Shown here: in pieces, positions 9,841-21,682 of the stretch
Position numbering within the stretch: position 1 is the first letter of the stretch
Layout of the letters: every line of letters starts with the position of its first letter
Assembly: GCA_037893225.1 (NCBI GenBank)
Contig: JAZGUH010000141.1
Span: 496,001-560,000 of the forward strand
Origin: Hippasteria phrygiana
Taxonomy: Eukaryota; Echinodermata; Asteroidea; Valvatida; Goniasteridae
Length of the DNA stretch: 64,000 nt
Direction: 5' to 3'
Notes under the pieces: model-generated
Told to the model about the DNA's origin: nothing
The model's database searches: none
What the model saw: only the letters and a program-made list of their open reading frames with translations
Made by a program: the position numbers and the translations under genes

Positions 9841-10163
9841 TATTGTTTCTGAGCTCAGCTGCAGAGTAGTTCCATGTGTCATGGCAACAGGGTTAAAATA
9901 GTCTGGTGCCAACACTCTTTAATGTGCCTTTACTGCAGTATTTACAAGGACTACAAACAACAGACTGGTTCCGTAAAGATTACATGCCATAGACTATATG
10001 TTTACGAGGCGGGTTCCAGAGGGAATTTGTTGTGCTACCAGAAAAAATACCACACGGCAGCGAGCTGGATACTCACCAGGATGACGTCACCTGGCAGCGT
10101 ATCATTTTTACTTCCCGGACGTGCGGCGGAATCAGCTAATGAATATTTATGAGGTGTAGTAAA
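9718..10163. mobile_element. TIR element enclosing a KIAA1958-like N-terminal ORF
   Basis: TTTACTACACCTCA (9718-9731) and TGAGGTGTAGTAAA (10,150-10,163) form perfect 14-bp inverted ends about 446 bp apart. The interior includes the minus-strand ORF starting at 9840 and a sequence TGACGTCACCTGG. The left end abuts the foldback at 9552-9716. No flanking target duplication could be defined with confidence. Confidence 0.55.
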
Positions 10164-11056
10164 CTGGACTAGCCTAACCCTTCGCGTTTTCTCCATGAAC
10201 ACTGCTGAATCCAATAGAATCCAACGACAGAGAAAGTGTGAAGCCTGCTGAATCTGACAACATCCAACAGGCTAAAACAAATGATCCTTTGTTCACTGCT
10301 AGCATCAAGGTCACATACAGCATGGTTTTTTTTTAGACTTGAATCTACCAAGGAAGAAAAACAAACAATTATCTTTTGCCGAATCTTTGCAGTCTAAACT
10401 GAGTGATTCCCAAGACTATGGTGGGGGGAGGGGGATGATGATGATACCTACAACTGTATAATGAAAGCAAAACATAAGTAGCTACACAGCCTAACAATTA
10501 ATTTCACCAGAAGAAATGCAGGACCGGGTATCTGTAAACAACATCCGCGGGCCAGTAATCTCATTCCAGGGGCACCGAGACTGTGCGCATCCCGCGCTAT
10601 GGTAACAAAATTACGGCAGCCTTCATGGATTTTAATTCGCTGCTGATTTCCCAGTAGACACTGCAGATATTCCATCCTTTTGCTTCGCTTTGGCTTATGG
10701 GGGGAGGGGATTTACGCTGAAACAAATGTGATCTTTTAGCCTGCCAAAGAAAAGATTTTTTTTCAAGGGTTATTTCCCTAAAGGTTGGTGTAGATTCTGT
10801 TAAATGCATTCTGAGCATGTTCCTGCAAGCTCGGCAAGACCAGCTGACAGCGCATTGGCTTGTACAATGCTTGTACACCCATGTTCATGTAAAGGCGATG
10901 GGGGACATCATTTCACGGAGCCTATTGGTGCATCAGGCAGTGTGTCTATCTTGTGTTGGCCAAAGGGCGCCAAATTTAATTCTGAAAAGCCAGGTACAGT
11001 GTACCTTCAAATGATGAACACTTTTATATTACATCTTCCGATTTAACATTAAGTAT
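10164..11056. other. No gene; short AATCCAAC-type repeats near 10.2 kb
   Basis: Around 10,200-10,275 the motif GAATCCAA(T/C)AGAATCCAAC and CAACATCCAACAGG resembles the repeated AATCCAACAG units at 19,300-19,500. Remaining sequence is anonymous; ORFs such as 10,597-10,878 show no recognisable domain. Confidence 0.45.
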
Positions 11057-11213
11057 ACAAATAATGAATGTTATGAGTGCAATGGTACATTGTAAGAATA
11101 ATTTCATGAGGTGACAGATGGAATGTCCCATTCCACGAGGCGATGGGACATTCCATCTGTCACCGAATGAAATTATTCTTACCATTGCACGAATGTGAAA
11201 AATCATTATTTGT
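11057..11213. mobile_element. Foldback element 1 of a nested cluster
   Basis: ACAAATAATGA at the left end is matched by TCATTATTTGT at the right. The inner arms GATGGAATGTCCCATT and GATGGGACATTCCATC, plus GTGCAATGG / CCATTGCAC and AAGAATAATTTCAT / ATGAAATTATTCTT, pair around a short loop (ACGAGGC). Non-coding. Confidence 0.75.
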
Positions 11214-11722
11214 TTTATATAATGCCTGAATAAATCCTCGTCAGATTGCATGCATGGATATTTGTGTGCACAACATACCGTTTTCCCTTCTCAGTCCTGC
11301 ATAAAACCGAGACAAAAAGTTGTCCAATTCGGAAACAGTTAAAGCTCAATTGTTGTTCCTGCATGTCTTGCAAAGTCATCTAATCGTTTAACTGCGTATT
11401 AAATTTGTTTCTTTGTGTTAGCAGCGTCAGCATGATGTACGAGTTCCTATATTTCATTGTCTGTAGACTTGTGTTAGGAGAAGAAACGGTGATTCGCGAA
11501 GATCATCCGCTATTTTGTGTGAATGACAGCCGTGGTGTAGCGCCACCAATAGTGACCGTGAAATTAGTTCTATCAAACGCATACGGTACCGTTTGATAGA
11601 ACCATATGTTAGAACTTTTTTGCAGTTCGGGTTCGCGTCGTGCGACGGGACGAATAATTCAATGCACGTGATCGACGATCCACCAATCAGATGACGAGGA
11701 TTTATTCAGGCATTGTATAATA
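11214..11722. mobile_element. 509-bp element with about 35-bp inverted ends
   Basis: ATAATGCCTGAATAAATCCT and continuing CGTCAGATTG (11,219-11,249) is the inverse of CAATCAGATGACG and AGGATTTATTCAGGCATT (11,684-11,717). It directly abuts foldbacks on both sides. The interior contains a small perfect hairpin (GTTCTATCAAACG / CGTTTGATAGAAC, 11,567-11,602) and an ORF of 63 codons without recognisable domain. Confidence 0.7.
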
Positions 11723-11918
11723 TACACATATGGACTGGCAATGAGGTCACTAGTGCACGTCTATGCACCCCGGGGGACTGTGAGTGACCAGAACAGGGTC
11801 CTGTTTCCCGAGGCTGAAGGCAGAGGGAAATAGGACCCTCTTCTGGTCACTCACAGGCCCGAGGGGGGAATAGACGTGCAATAGTGACCGAATTATGTCC
11901 GTCCATATGTGTTTTATA
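11719..11918. mobile_element. Foldback element 2 of a nested cluster
   Basis: ACACATATGGAC and GTCCATATGTGT form the outer ends. GGTCACTAGTGCACGTCTAT is mirrored by ATAGACGTGCAATAGTGACC, and GTGAGTGACCAGAA by TTCTGGTCACTCAC. The centre (GTCCTGTTTCCC / GGGAAATAGGAC) also pairs. Essentially the entire 200 bp can fold into one hairpin. Confidence 0.75.
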
Positions 11919-12189
11919 ACACACCTAGAGCTGTCCAAAATATAAAATAATAAACTGTTCATGCAGGGATAATTGAACTGTTTTAATTCAACAATTAACT
12001 CTCTATCAGCAATTGAACAATAAGCAATGCAACATACATGTATAAAGGAATGCTTTTAGTTTCCCTGGATTCAGTGTTTGAGTTGCTGTTCACTCTTCAC
12101 ATCATGTTAGTGTACGCTTAGTGATTGTGAATAATACCACACATCCATGAATGTTGTAGTTAAGGGTGCTGTAACTAGTCAAATTTTTA

Positions 12190-12219
12190 AAGTATAGTGC
12201 CCGATCAGGCACTATACTT
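12190..12219. repeat. Perfect 13-bp-stem hairpin
   Basis: AAGTATAGTGCCCGATCAGG then CACTATACTT: the 13-base left arm pairs with the right across a very short loop. It may be the core of a degraded foldback; surrounding sequence does not extend the pairing. Confidence 0.7.
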
Positions 12220-12478
12220 CGGAAATTATGCGTGCGCGATGTCTTGAAGCGCATATATGCGATATTGTGGCGCGTTTTTCTAAATACGCACAAATCAATG
12301 GGCGTCTCGTCGCACGACTCTGTCGCGTAAATACGCACCATTTGATTTGCGTGAATTCAGAAAATGTGTAAATTGGCCTTCACGCTGATGCAAATTTCAT
12401 GCACTAGCCTATATTAGTGAATCCCACGTAACCATGTTTCAGCCAACCAGGACAAAGAACCACCAAGAGGTGTGTTCT

Positions 12479-12660
12479 AAAACTGACTAGCACCCCCCTG
12501 AACAAAGACACTGACAAACTGGGAGGCACCCAACACAGTGCAAGATAGCTCAGTTCATAGAGTGCCAGTACGGTAATCCAGAGGTTGCAGATTCAAGTCC
12601 TACTCCTGCAGTTTTCTTTTTTTCACTTTGAAAATGAATCCAAATAACCTAGAGCAAGTT
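12479..12660 (+). mobile_element. tRNA-derived SINE, plus strand
   Basis: Same family as 17,235-17,505. Upstream body (CTGACTAGCACCC...GAACAAAGACACTGACAAA) leads into a tRNA-like region at 12,540-12,610 with A-box TAGCTCAGTTCATAGAGTG and B-box-like GCAGATTCAAGTCC, followed by CTCCTGCAGTTTTCTTT and TCACTTTGAAAATG. Mutations in both boxes suggest an old, inactive copy. Confidence 0.75.
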
Positions 12661-14837
12661 CCATCAAGGACTATAGAGTACCGAAGTGTGACATCAGTTG
12701 GCACGACAACTGGCTCCAAACAAATGGAGATTTCGACTGTTCCTTTGTTAACAGCCAGTCATGCAAACACATCGAGACAAAGTAACAAAAGTATTCTGGT
12801 TCCAAACAATGCACTGATGTCATCACTTCGGTACTAACCCTGTCTGGTCGACCACAATAAGTCAACCACTTCGAACCATGGCCACGCTAGTTATCAGCAG
12901 CAACACAGCTTGCACTAAACTGTGACAAGTGAAGTAGGGACCAGTGAAACCATAGTTTGATTAGCCATCGCACAGGTGTAAGTTACATCACAAATGGACC
13001 ACTGGTTCACTAATGTTCCTTGATTGAACTGGCTCCTAGTAATCCTTGTGGTTTCATGTATACAAGAACATTTTAAACCATTTGTATGTAAAGCTTAAAG
13101 AACAAAGGAAGAAATACAGAATGCCAACTCTAAATTTCCTAAAAAGAGACAGGGCAGCTTGGAAAAATCTTTTCATTTTTGAAGGCAACAACCGTGTTTA
13201 CTGGACACTTCAACCGTAAATCCACCATTGTTATTTCCTGATGTATATTCCCAAAATATACAGACCGTCTACCAGACTATCAATGTGCACCCCCCCCCCC
13301 CCAAAAAAAAAGAAGTAATTCTGTTCAACCAATCAAAAATGGCCAGTCCATTTTTTTCTCATCTATAATCTAGAGCAATAGCCGTGGTGTCCAGCCAACC
13401 GGAATTAACACCACCGTCCAATAAAAAACCACGTAAGCCAACAGTGGGGGGGGGGGGGGGAGTGATCTATAAGCCGACCAGGGCTTCTCTCCGAGTGCCA
13501 CTACACTTTTTCGGACCCTGTTCCAATTTCCATAATCAGATAAAAAATACGTGGCACACAGTGAGTGCAGACGATGAGGGGTTTTGGAGAGGGTATCATA
13601 CGGCATTTAGAGCGCCTGTTAATAAATTACGTTTCCAGATTAACTGGCCAAGGTGGTAATAAGTTTCCCTCAATTGGGGTGATCAGACCCAGTGATGTGC
13701 AAACCCTGATTCTCCCTTCCAACCCCCCCCCCCCCCCCCCCCCCCCGCCATTTCTTTTTTCCCAAGACTAGCTATTTTTTGTTGGGGGTGCAGAAGCATC
13801 ATCATCTAGGGACCGATCCAGACTTAAAGTGACTGGCCCAGCTCCCGTTGGGAAATCAAAATGTGGATGGTCGGTTGCCTAGATGAATTTAAGAACTTAA
13901 CCAGGGAGATCTCTGCCTCAGGAAAACAGCGGGGTGTGCGTAGCATATACAGAGTAATCAGGGCGCAGAACAAATGTTACACATTGTGTGTACAGGTGTC
14001 GGAAACACACCATGGCGCGAACTGCAATCTAATTTTGGGGGGGGGGAAGTGGCTAGTATTGGGGTCATGGCTGTAGTGATTTGTCAGGGTTTCACCTAGA
14101 TAATGGGCATTTACAATTCATCCGTGATAAAGTCTGCAAAAATGGTTCACACTAAATTCGTTTACATGTGAATGAATAGCAATAAAAAAATCAGAAAATA
14201 GACCTGAAAAACCCACACTGTGTTTTCAATTATTAAGATTACTTTGGTTTTTATCAGAAAAAAACCCTAATCCCCTAGGCATTTTTACTAGGAAGTGTCC
14301 TCAACCGGTCAAAATCCAATATTGTGCACATTCTTTGGACTTGGACAAATTGGGGCATCATAGCTCCATGTAAAGTAATGGTGCCAAAGGCTACAGTCCC
14401 GAACCCATCAAAATTAGACAAAATCTGCTGTTGGAGTTTGTAAGGCTTGGGATAATTAGGGTTAAAGGTGATGTTTTTTTCTCCAGACATATTCTAAATG
14501 ACTTCAGAATGTATTTCCAAGCATTAAATATCTCTTATTCAGATCATGTCTAATAATTTACATCATCTCCGATGCAAATTCCATCTTAACATCCAAACCA
14601 TTAACTCAACTCAAAAAAGCTTGATGTGAAAGTCATCACGAATTTGAATACACGTGTGCAAGATATATAGTTACAAACTCTCCATGCAGAACAACATTAT
14701 AAAAGTTCTGAGATGGTAAAATGTCATTACTTGCCATGCCCCTGCGCACACACTGAATTGTCTACACAGGTTCAGGTTTGGTAAGGAATGGGACTTACTG
14801 CCAATGACATAATATTGTTTTCTGTTCTAAATCTCCA
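12661..14837. other. Unique-looking sequence with long C and G tracts
   Basis: No gene is supported. Homopolymer runs occur at about 13,288-13,302 (C), 13,446-13,460 (G) and 13,725-13,746 (C), and there is a G run near 14,036. Short ORFs overlapping these tracts are proline or glycine artefacts. Confidence 0.5.
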
Positions 14838-14990
14838 TACACAGAGAAAAACTTTGTTTAAAATTTTAAACAACCCCGGGTTGTTCATGTGCCCTGCTTT
14901 ACAACCAGTTGGTTGCTGCTTAAACAACCAGCAGGGCACATGAACAACCCGGGGTTGTTTAAAAGTTTAAACAACATTTTTCTCTGTGTA
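14838..14990. mobile_element. Foldback MITE with TACACAGAG ends
   Basis: TACACAGAGAAAAA (14,838) pairs with TTTTTCTCTGTGTA (ending 14,990). Inside, TTTAAACAACCCCGGGTTGT and GTTCATGTGCCCTGC are matched by GCAGGGCACATGAAC and AACCCGGGGTTGTTTAAA. The loop is AACCAGTTGGTTG-like and itself palindromic. Nearly complete 75-bp arms imply recent origin or maintained symmetry. Confidence 0.8.
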
Positions 14991-15354
14991 AAATACAAAA
15001 ACATGAATACATCAAAATCTGTATTCCTTATGTAATCATCTTTGTTTTTAGAACCATTTTTTAAAACTTCTGTTAACCTTTAAATGTATGAGTCGTGATG
15101 TAAAGTAATTATTGTCCCAGAACAAACACTTAAAAACCACAATGCTAAATTGCAGAAAGCTATATTTTCAGAGAGATGCCATATTTTATTTATTTTCAAA
15201 TTCCTTTCATCTAGGGGATTGAGTCTGCAATCTCTCACAACAGATGACACAAAAGCAAACGATGTTTGCCAAAAAGAAAAAAGAAAAACCAAAAAAAATA
15301 AAAATAAGAAATGAAATAAAAACCAACACCATCATCCGTCTGTCATAATCTCAT

Positions 15355-15720
15355 TCAGTTTTAATCTCACTTTAAGCCCTGATTATGATGGCACTCGGCA
15401 GGCCTCGAGGCATGGAACTCCCACACTAGATTGGGGGGACTATAGCGGGACCTCGGATTCTCCCCACCGATGAGCCGCTGCAAAGGGTGTTAACCACACA
15501 CCTACCCGGGCAAACCGTGGAAGCTTCCGTAACAAACCCACCCTGAACTACAGCACATCGGCTCAGATACTAATACCCTTCCGCCATTACATTTCCCCCC
15601 AGAGCATCAAAAGCTCCTCTGCCATCCGTCCTGCCAGCTTGGGTTTTAGGGTCTACTTGCCTGGCCCGAGCCGGCTGCGCGGACACACAAGAACTGGATT
15701 AAGCCTCATAGCCCCAGGAT
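15355..15720. other. GC-richer, low-repeat block (candidate cis-regulatory or conserved non-coding DNA)
   Basis: Compared with its AT-rich neighbours this stretch is compositionally balanced, free of simple repeats and inverted repeats, and without a sustained ORF. It is bounded by A-rich low-complexity sequence on the left. Such islands are what conserved non-coding elements look like in deuterostome introns, but no comparison was possible. Confidence 0.25.
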
Positions 15721-16189
15721 ATGAAATTCTGAGCCTGTGATATTATTTCCCAATTGAAACAATTAGTGCAAGTGCATAAATTCTAATAATACTACAGCCA
15801 CACGTGCACATGTGAGGTCCGACATCCCCCCCCCCCACCCCCTACACATGTGTATCGTAGCTACATTACTCATATGACCCCGTATACAGGAAAATGTACA
15901 TGCGGGTGCACAGTTATAATAGGCCCACAATTGGCTGCGTTGATCTATTCACATTTTGCCCGCCCTGAAAATATCTCTAAAGAGCATTTTGAGGCCCAGG
16001 CAGTTGAGCGATTATTAAGCTAATAGAGAGTACCACTTCACTTCATGATTGTGAGCTTCTACTTCTGATAATTTGTCCATGAGAATGGGCCCTATTCAAG
16101 CCATAGAGTGATGGTATAAAATAGAAACAATGTACATTGCCATCGCACATGGCTCATGGGCTAAATGTACATGTAATAGTGCGTTAGTT

Positions 16190-16440
16190 TTTTTTCCCAG
16201 TTAGGCCAGGGGACAGGGTTCAAGTTGAGAAACAAGAATAGGGGACCTTTAACAATAGAGGACAATAGGGTCCCCGATTGAGAAAAGTCCCCGGTTGAGA
16301 AAGGTCCCCGATTGAGAAAGGTCCCCGTTAGAAAATCGTGTACAAAACCAATGAGGGCCCTTGCCAAAAAGTTAAAGTATGAACAATAGGAGGACAATAG
16401 GAGGTCCCCGATTGCAGGCGTTTACACACTTGTGTGAGTG
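16190..16440 (-). repeat. Diverged member of the GGTCCCCGATTG tandem family
   Basis: Contains repeated TCCCCGATTGAGAAA and GTCCCCG(A/G)TT units, CGTGTACAAAACCAATG, GGCCCTTGCCAAAAAGTTAA, GGACAATAGGAGGTCCCCGA and GTTTACACACTTGTGTG. These are the hallmarks of the arrays at 40.0-41.1 kb and 53.2-54.1 kb. This is a single isolated unit. Confidence 0.75.
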
Positions 16441-17234
16441 GGTGGAAATAGGAGGTAACATTTTTAGAATCAGTTATCTGTGACGAATTTTGCCCTTACT
16501 ATTTTGGACTTTCAGATTAGAATCTAGACATCACGTTCATGCACTTGAACCGGCACGATAATCAATCTCACCTGCTCTTTCTGTATTGTTTTGTAACGAT
16601 ATCCAGCGCGGGCAATTAGGGATGACACCACTCCACAAATCAAGACTGATAAATTGGTGGTCTCTTAACTACAGGAGTAGGGAGAGGGTGTGGTCTAAAC
16701 TTGAGCCCAACTAGGTCAAGAAAACTACGGGAGAAGGCGGCAGCATTGTGCAAATCTTCACCAAGAGTGTCGCCAATAGCAAACGTACAATGATCAAGTA
16801 GGGTATATTAAAACCAATTATTCTTCTTGCGAGGTCTACCGAATCCTGTTGGCATTGTTATGCTCATTCTTCAGAGTGCGTGCAAGAGAACTGAACGATA
16901 GTGCTATCCTATTCAGTGAGGCTCTTATTTGTTGACTTGTACTTAGCACGGGTAGATCTAGAACACATTTGCAGGCAGTGTTCACACTTTGTCATTCAAC
17001 ATATACATGAAATAGAAACTCAAACGTTTGAGCTCAATCCATCATCTGAGTCACAAGAGAATGGTGAAAAAACATTCTGTTTTAGCAATGAATTCTGTGC
17101 TCATTCAAATTTTCCTTTTTCCATTAGCCACAGCATTTTGGGGGTTATCAGAATAAATCTTTCTCAGAGAGGATCGGTACTGTTACCATCTTTATAAACA
17201 GTAGGCATTCAAATTGAAACCAATCAATTTTTAT

Positions 17235-17505
17235 TTTAAAAAGTCGTATCCGCATTGAGTGATCCCCACAATGTCGCTTCCCAGGTTGTATCATAAAATT
17301 GAGCGCGATTCCTGGCTATACCGTATTACGGCATTACGGGTTTATGATTTCTGACTAGCGCCCACCCGAACAAAGATACTGACAATTTGGGAGACCGCCA
17401 ACATAGGGCAAGATAGCTCAGTTGGTAGAGTACTGGTACTGTATTCCGTAGGGTGTAGGTTTGAATCCCACTCCTGCAAGTTTTCTTTGTTCACTTTATT
17501 TATTT
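17235..17505 (+). mobile_element. tRNA-derived SINE, best-preserved plus-strand copy
   Basis: A body of about 170 bp beginning AAAAAGTCGTATCC and including CTGACTAGCGCCCACCCG precedes a tRNA-like module at 17,406-17,479. The A-box TAGCTCAGTTGGTAGAGTA and B-box GGTTTGAATCC are both present, at normal tRNA spacing. It is followed by CTCCTGCAAGTTTTCTTTGT and TCACTTT. The tRNA-like part lies inside the repeat, so this is a SINE, not a tRNA gene. Confidence 0.8.
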
Positions 17506-18380
17506 TTCTATTTTGATAACTAAAGCAGCATCACACCTTTCAAATTGTACTGAAAGTAAACAAATTATGGTACAGGTGTCCATGATGTCCATTCTTTTAG
17601 AAAGCTCTGTTGTTTCGATTTGGGTGTGGGGTGAATCTGAAGACCAACAATTACTGAACTTCAACAGTAGATTGGAACATGAAGGGGTTGGGCAAGACTG
17701 AAGATATTTTTCCAGCCAGTCACAAAATCTGTCTTACTATCAATACAATGTTAAGTGAGTCAATAGAACAAGAAATACCAATGCATGAGACAGGGATATC
17801 ACTTGCTAATTCAACAGTTCCTATCATTGTTCCCATTCATCCATACTCCGGAATTTGTAGATGCTTTTTGTGACATCCCCTGGCCCTAAAAATAATAAAC
17901 TGATAAACCAGCAAATCTGATTGCTTACATTGGCTCAAGCAAACTGGAAAAACAGAGTATAACTACATGCAGTGTTTCTATGGACGTAAACACATGCTTG
18001 CAAGTACATGTATGAACTGTACACGTGTACAGATCTATACCAGTGTACAAACTTGGTTTATATCCTACATAAGTTGGTACATGGGCTGTACATGTACATA
18101 GACAATTCCACTAAAAACTGCAGGTTATCATTTGAATTAGATCATGACCATTCAAAAAAGTACATTTTTGAACTACAATCTCCTTAATTCCCTTATTACA
18201 GCAATTTCATTCAGCAGGTCTTGTGTACAATAAAGTAAGATCTCGATAAAGTGTGCTAATTAATGTACCATGTAGTGCCTGTACACACAACTGTGAGCTG
18301 CCAAATTATCCCAATAAATCATGTAGAATGAGCAACAAATACATCAGATTTTCAAACTGGACGCTGAGCTGAAGATCCTC
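17506..18380. other. No gene seen
   Basis: AT-rich sequence with many CATGTAC palindromes (for example 17,990-18,100). Short ORFs at 17,513-17,873 have no recognisable features. Confidence 0.5.
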
Positions 18381-18965
18381 GGACAGGAATTCCTCCGATA
18401 TTTAACAACCGTAGTCATGGCAGTTTGGAGGGGACTGCACATCATTAGTCAGATATATAATGACGTATCGCCAAGGATATCCAGGTACATGTGTTGACTA
18501 GATGCTTAACATCGGTTCTGAGGTGGCGGGAACGACTTGACAACTTGCCGAGACCGAGTGTAGACATGCATCGCCTATTGAGACGTCTTATTGATCTCTG
18601 TTTGCGCAGCGATCAGTTACGGCCCACGTCCCCCGCAGCTTCATTTCCTGCCCAGGGTGTTACATTAGATTCGTCGATGCCACCTCGCCTGTGACTGGCT
18701 CATTAGACAGTGGAGATGGAATATTAGCGCCATTGGGCCAATCAGGGTTTGGGATACAGACTCAAGTAGAGTGGAAGAATCACCGGGATCCGCTCAATGC
18801 TTCTGATTGCTCAGGGCTCAGGGTTTTCTCTAACTCATTGGGGATTTACTCAGTTGGAATGAATCCAATGACGCTGTGTAGTGAGCACTCGCCGCCTATC
18901 ATGGTTCATATATCCACAGTCTTGGATTGAGTCTTGAGCTTCCCTGCACAATTATTGGGGCATTA
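18381..18965. other. Low-repeat block (candidate cis-regulatory DNA)
   Basis: Repeat-free sequence of mixed composition with clustered short motifs such as ATTAGTCAG, AATGACGTATCG, GGCCAATCAGG and TTATTGATC. Two back-to-back ORFs (18,491-18,694; 18,691-18,930) lack domain signatures and have no supporting splice structure that I could identify. A regulatory island is a reasonable but untested reading. Confidence 0.25.
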
Positions 18966-19299
18966 CACTCAGACCAGATTGCAGCTCGATCTGTTTATGG
19001 TCATCAGTGCATTATTCCGGTTACCGTTCAATATTTGCATTTTTTTGTATAGACTAAACAGTAAGCCCAGTAAAAAAATAATCTGATTATTCCTGGGTAT
19101 AAAACTGCTAATCAGTCTTCACAAGAAACTGTTTCAATCTGTTGGCACTCATGTATTTATAGACTAAGACGCTTTCACACAATTGTTTTTTCGGCTGAAT
19201 TAAACTGTCAGGTTTACATTAAACTAAAAAAGGATCAATTTAGAATGACCTTTTTCTGTTTATTGCTTTGTTAATTAAAAAAAAACCGAACCAAGTTCC

Positions 19300-19505
19300 C
19301 CTAAATCCAACAGAGTCCAACAGTGACTCATACGAGTTTCCTGCTCAATCCAACACAGTCCAACAAGTCAAGTTGCTGGGTACCTAAAAATAAAAGAAAG
19401 ACTTGCCTGCTGAATCCAACATGATGTAACAGTTGGCTGCTCAATCCAACAGGGTCCAACGGAAATATCAAAAAGTTGGATGCTGTTGGATTCAGCAGGA
19501 TCAGG
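19300..19505. repeat. Irregular AATCCAACAG(N)GTCCAACAG repeats
   Basis: AAATCCAACAGAGTCCAACA, CAATCCAACACAGTCCAACA, GAATCCAACATGATGTAACA and CAATCCAACAGGGTCCAAC occur in succession, followed by the inverse GTTGGATGCTGTTGGATTCAG. A small dispersed repeat, also seen near 10,200. Confidence 0.65.
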
Positions 19506-19509
19506 GAAT

Positions 19510-21680
19510 GGATCAATATTTAAAATGTGCACATATGTTACAGGCAATCAACAATGAGTTTCTTGTTGCAGAACTTATTTTCAAGTCAGCTATATAAATG
19601 AAAAGAGCAAGAAACAATCCTATATTTGGTATATCATTTACTTCTGGTTGTGTATTTTGTGAAAAAAAAAAATAATGTTTCTTAAATGGAATGTACCCGA
19701 AAGTTTTTTCCCGATAATGTCACAGTTTTTCTACTTTGTTTGTGTGAGGCTTTCTGACTTTGTTGGCTAATGTCTTTTTGATATAGCTTTTATAAAATCA
19801 GGGGTACCATTCTCATACAATGCAACTTTTTTGATGCCGATCTAATACCCAGTGTCAGTATTTGTATCATGTTCATCAAATGTATATGTACATGTATCAT
19901 GTTCTACAAAACCCTTTGCTTAATTGGAAGGGAATTTTCCTCATTTGTATTAAATTTCACAAAATTCCATGATGGTCAGGCCAAGATCGGGAAGGGGGAA
20001 GAGGGATGGGGGGGAACACAGTCTTAGAGAGGCCTATGCAAAAACTTTTTACCACAGGTAAAACAAAAAGCGTACCGACAAATACGTTGGGTTAAAAAAC
20101 CAAAAAACTAGGACCAACCCCCAAAACACAAAACCCAAAAAACCAAAAACTAGGAACCAAAAACCAAAAACCAAAAACTAACCACTCCCCACCACTCCCC
20201 TCCCTCCCCCACCCCCCGAAAAATCCTGGATTCATCCCCGACAAGGCAAGGACATTCGAATTTCAAGGCAGGATGAAATGTCAAATTGGAAGCCGACCTG
20301 TCAAATTCAGGACATCGCTTATGACCAGGGTGACAAAACCATGTGTAGATGCCTGCAACGACCGGGGCAGAGGACTCAGGTGGTACAGAAGAACCAATGT
20401 GTGATGTTTGTACATGATTGGAATAACAAAACACGTGCCGGTCCATGCTTGGGAAGGCCCTCGAAAGAAGACCGGATTACAGCGAGGCGAAGGAAAAACA
20501 GCCACTTTGCATCTTGATCCATGCAGGAACAGCGTCAAGTCTGCAGTTAAGGAACGGCAATATGTATGCAAAACAGTGTTAAGAAAAGTGTTCTGGTGAA
20601 GTGTTACTCATGAATATTCAAATATCAAGGCAGGGTGGTTTTATATTTAGAAGACTGTTTTGCAAACACTGATACTGCTAATTAAACTGGTTTGACAACA
20701 CACACACACTTTTCCTTAAATCAAAAGGTTAAAAAAGAGGATGTAAAAAAAAAGGACATTAAAAAACAAAAACCAGCAACAGCTACGAACCATAGTCTGC
20801 CATTTTGAAACTCTTTGAGGAATATTTTTGAGACTGCCAGCTGACAATAAAGCCACATGGATGTGTTTAGATTTTCAGATACAGCAATGCTTTTTGGAAA
20901 ATGTTCCTCTACAAACTGGTGACCCACTTAAAGTACGTACAATGATGTAGAGTACTTACTAGCATCTTTTTTTAACAGTTAGGGAATCAGTTAGGGAGTG
21001 TTTACTGCTCTGGTCATGCTACAGAGCTTTGTGATATTATGGCCACAGGCAGTCAGGCTTGATCTTTTCACACAACATTTTTCGTCTTCCTGAAAAAATC
21101 CCAGGTAGAATTGAAAACATATTGCAGGCTTTCAAGCAGAACCAGGTGAAAAAGTAGGAGGATCAAAAAATGTTTTAAAGGACAAAATTCGGATTTGGAG
21201 GAAAAAATCAGGAAAAAGTAGGACTGATAAAAGTAGGACTTTGTTGATACTCAACCGTGTCCACAGCATCACAAGGCATGTTCTGTACTCAACACTTGTG
21301 CTCCATCCTCAGCTAAGCTCTTGGAAGTCAAGTTGCAGTGTACTCCTACACCCATGCCCTTCATTCTGTGATTTTCACATGACAGTGTGTATAATAATAT
21401 TTTTTCTGAGTTGTGGGAGAAAAAGCATGAAAGGAGCAAGGTAAAAACATTAAGAAAAATTAGTTAAAGTAGGAAAAGTAGGAACACTTGAAAGCCTGGA
21501 GGGACATCATTTGAAGGAGATGGAGGAGTGCTGTAATGTGCAAGGAGCAACAGAGGGTGCCCATTTATTAGTGGCATACATGTAAGAGTCAAATTTGCAG
21601 GGGAGCACTTCAGCAAGAAAATACAACAGGGTTACATTTTTGCTGTACGACTCTGCAATCGCCAATATGGGAGGGGCATA
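19510..21680. other. No gene; includes CCAAAAA low-complexity tract
   Basis: From 20,090 to 20,200 the sequence is a run of irregular CCAAAAA(C) units followed by a CCCCACC-rich tract. The remainder contains short ORFs on both strands without recognisable domains, and repeated GTAGGA/AAAAGTAGG phrases around 21,150-21,490. Confidence 0.45.
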
Positions 21681-21682
21681 AG

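Noticed and set aside
17406..17479. Possible tRNA gene with A- and B-box
   Set aside because: The tRNA-like part is embedded in a repeat body shared by copies at 2.9, 12.5 and 25.2 kb, lacks a convincing full cloverleaf, and is followed by SINE tail, so it is a SINE head.
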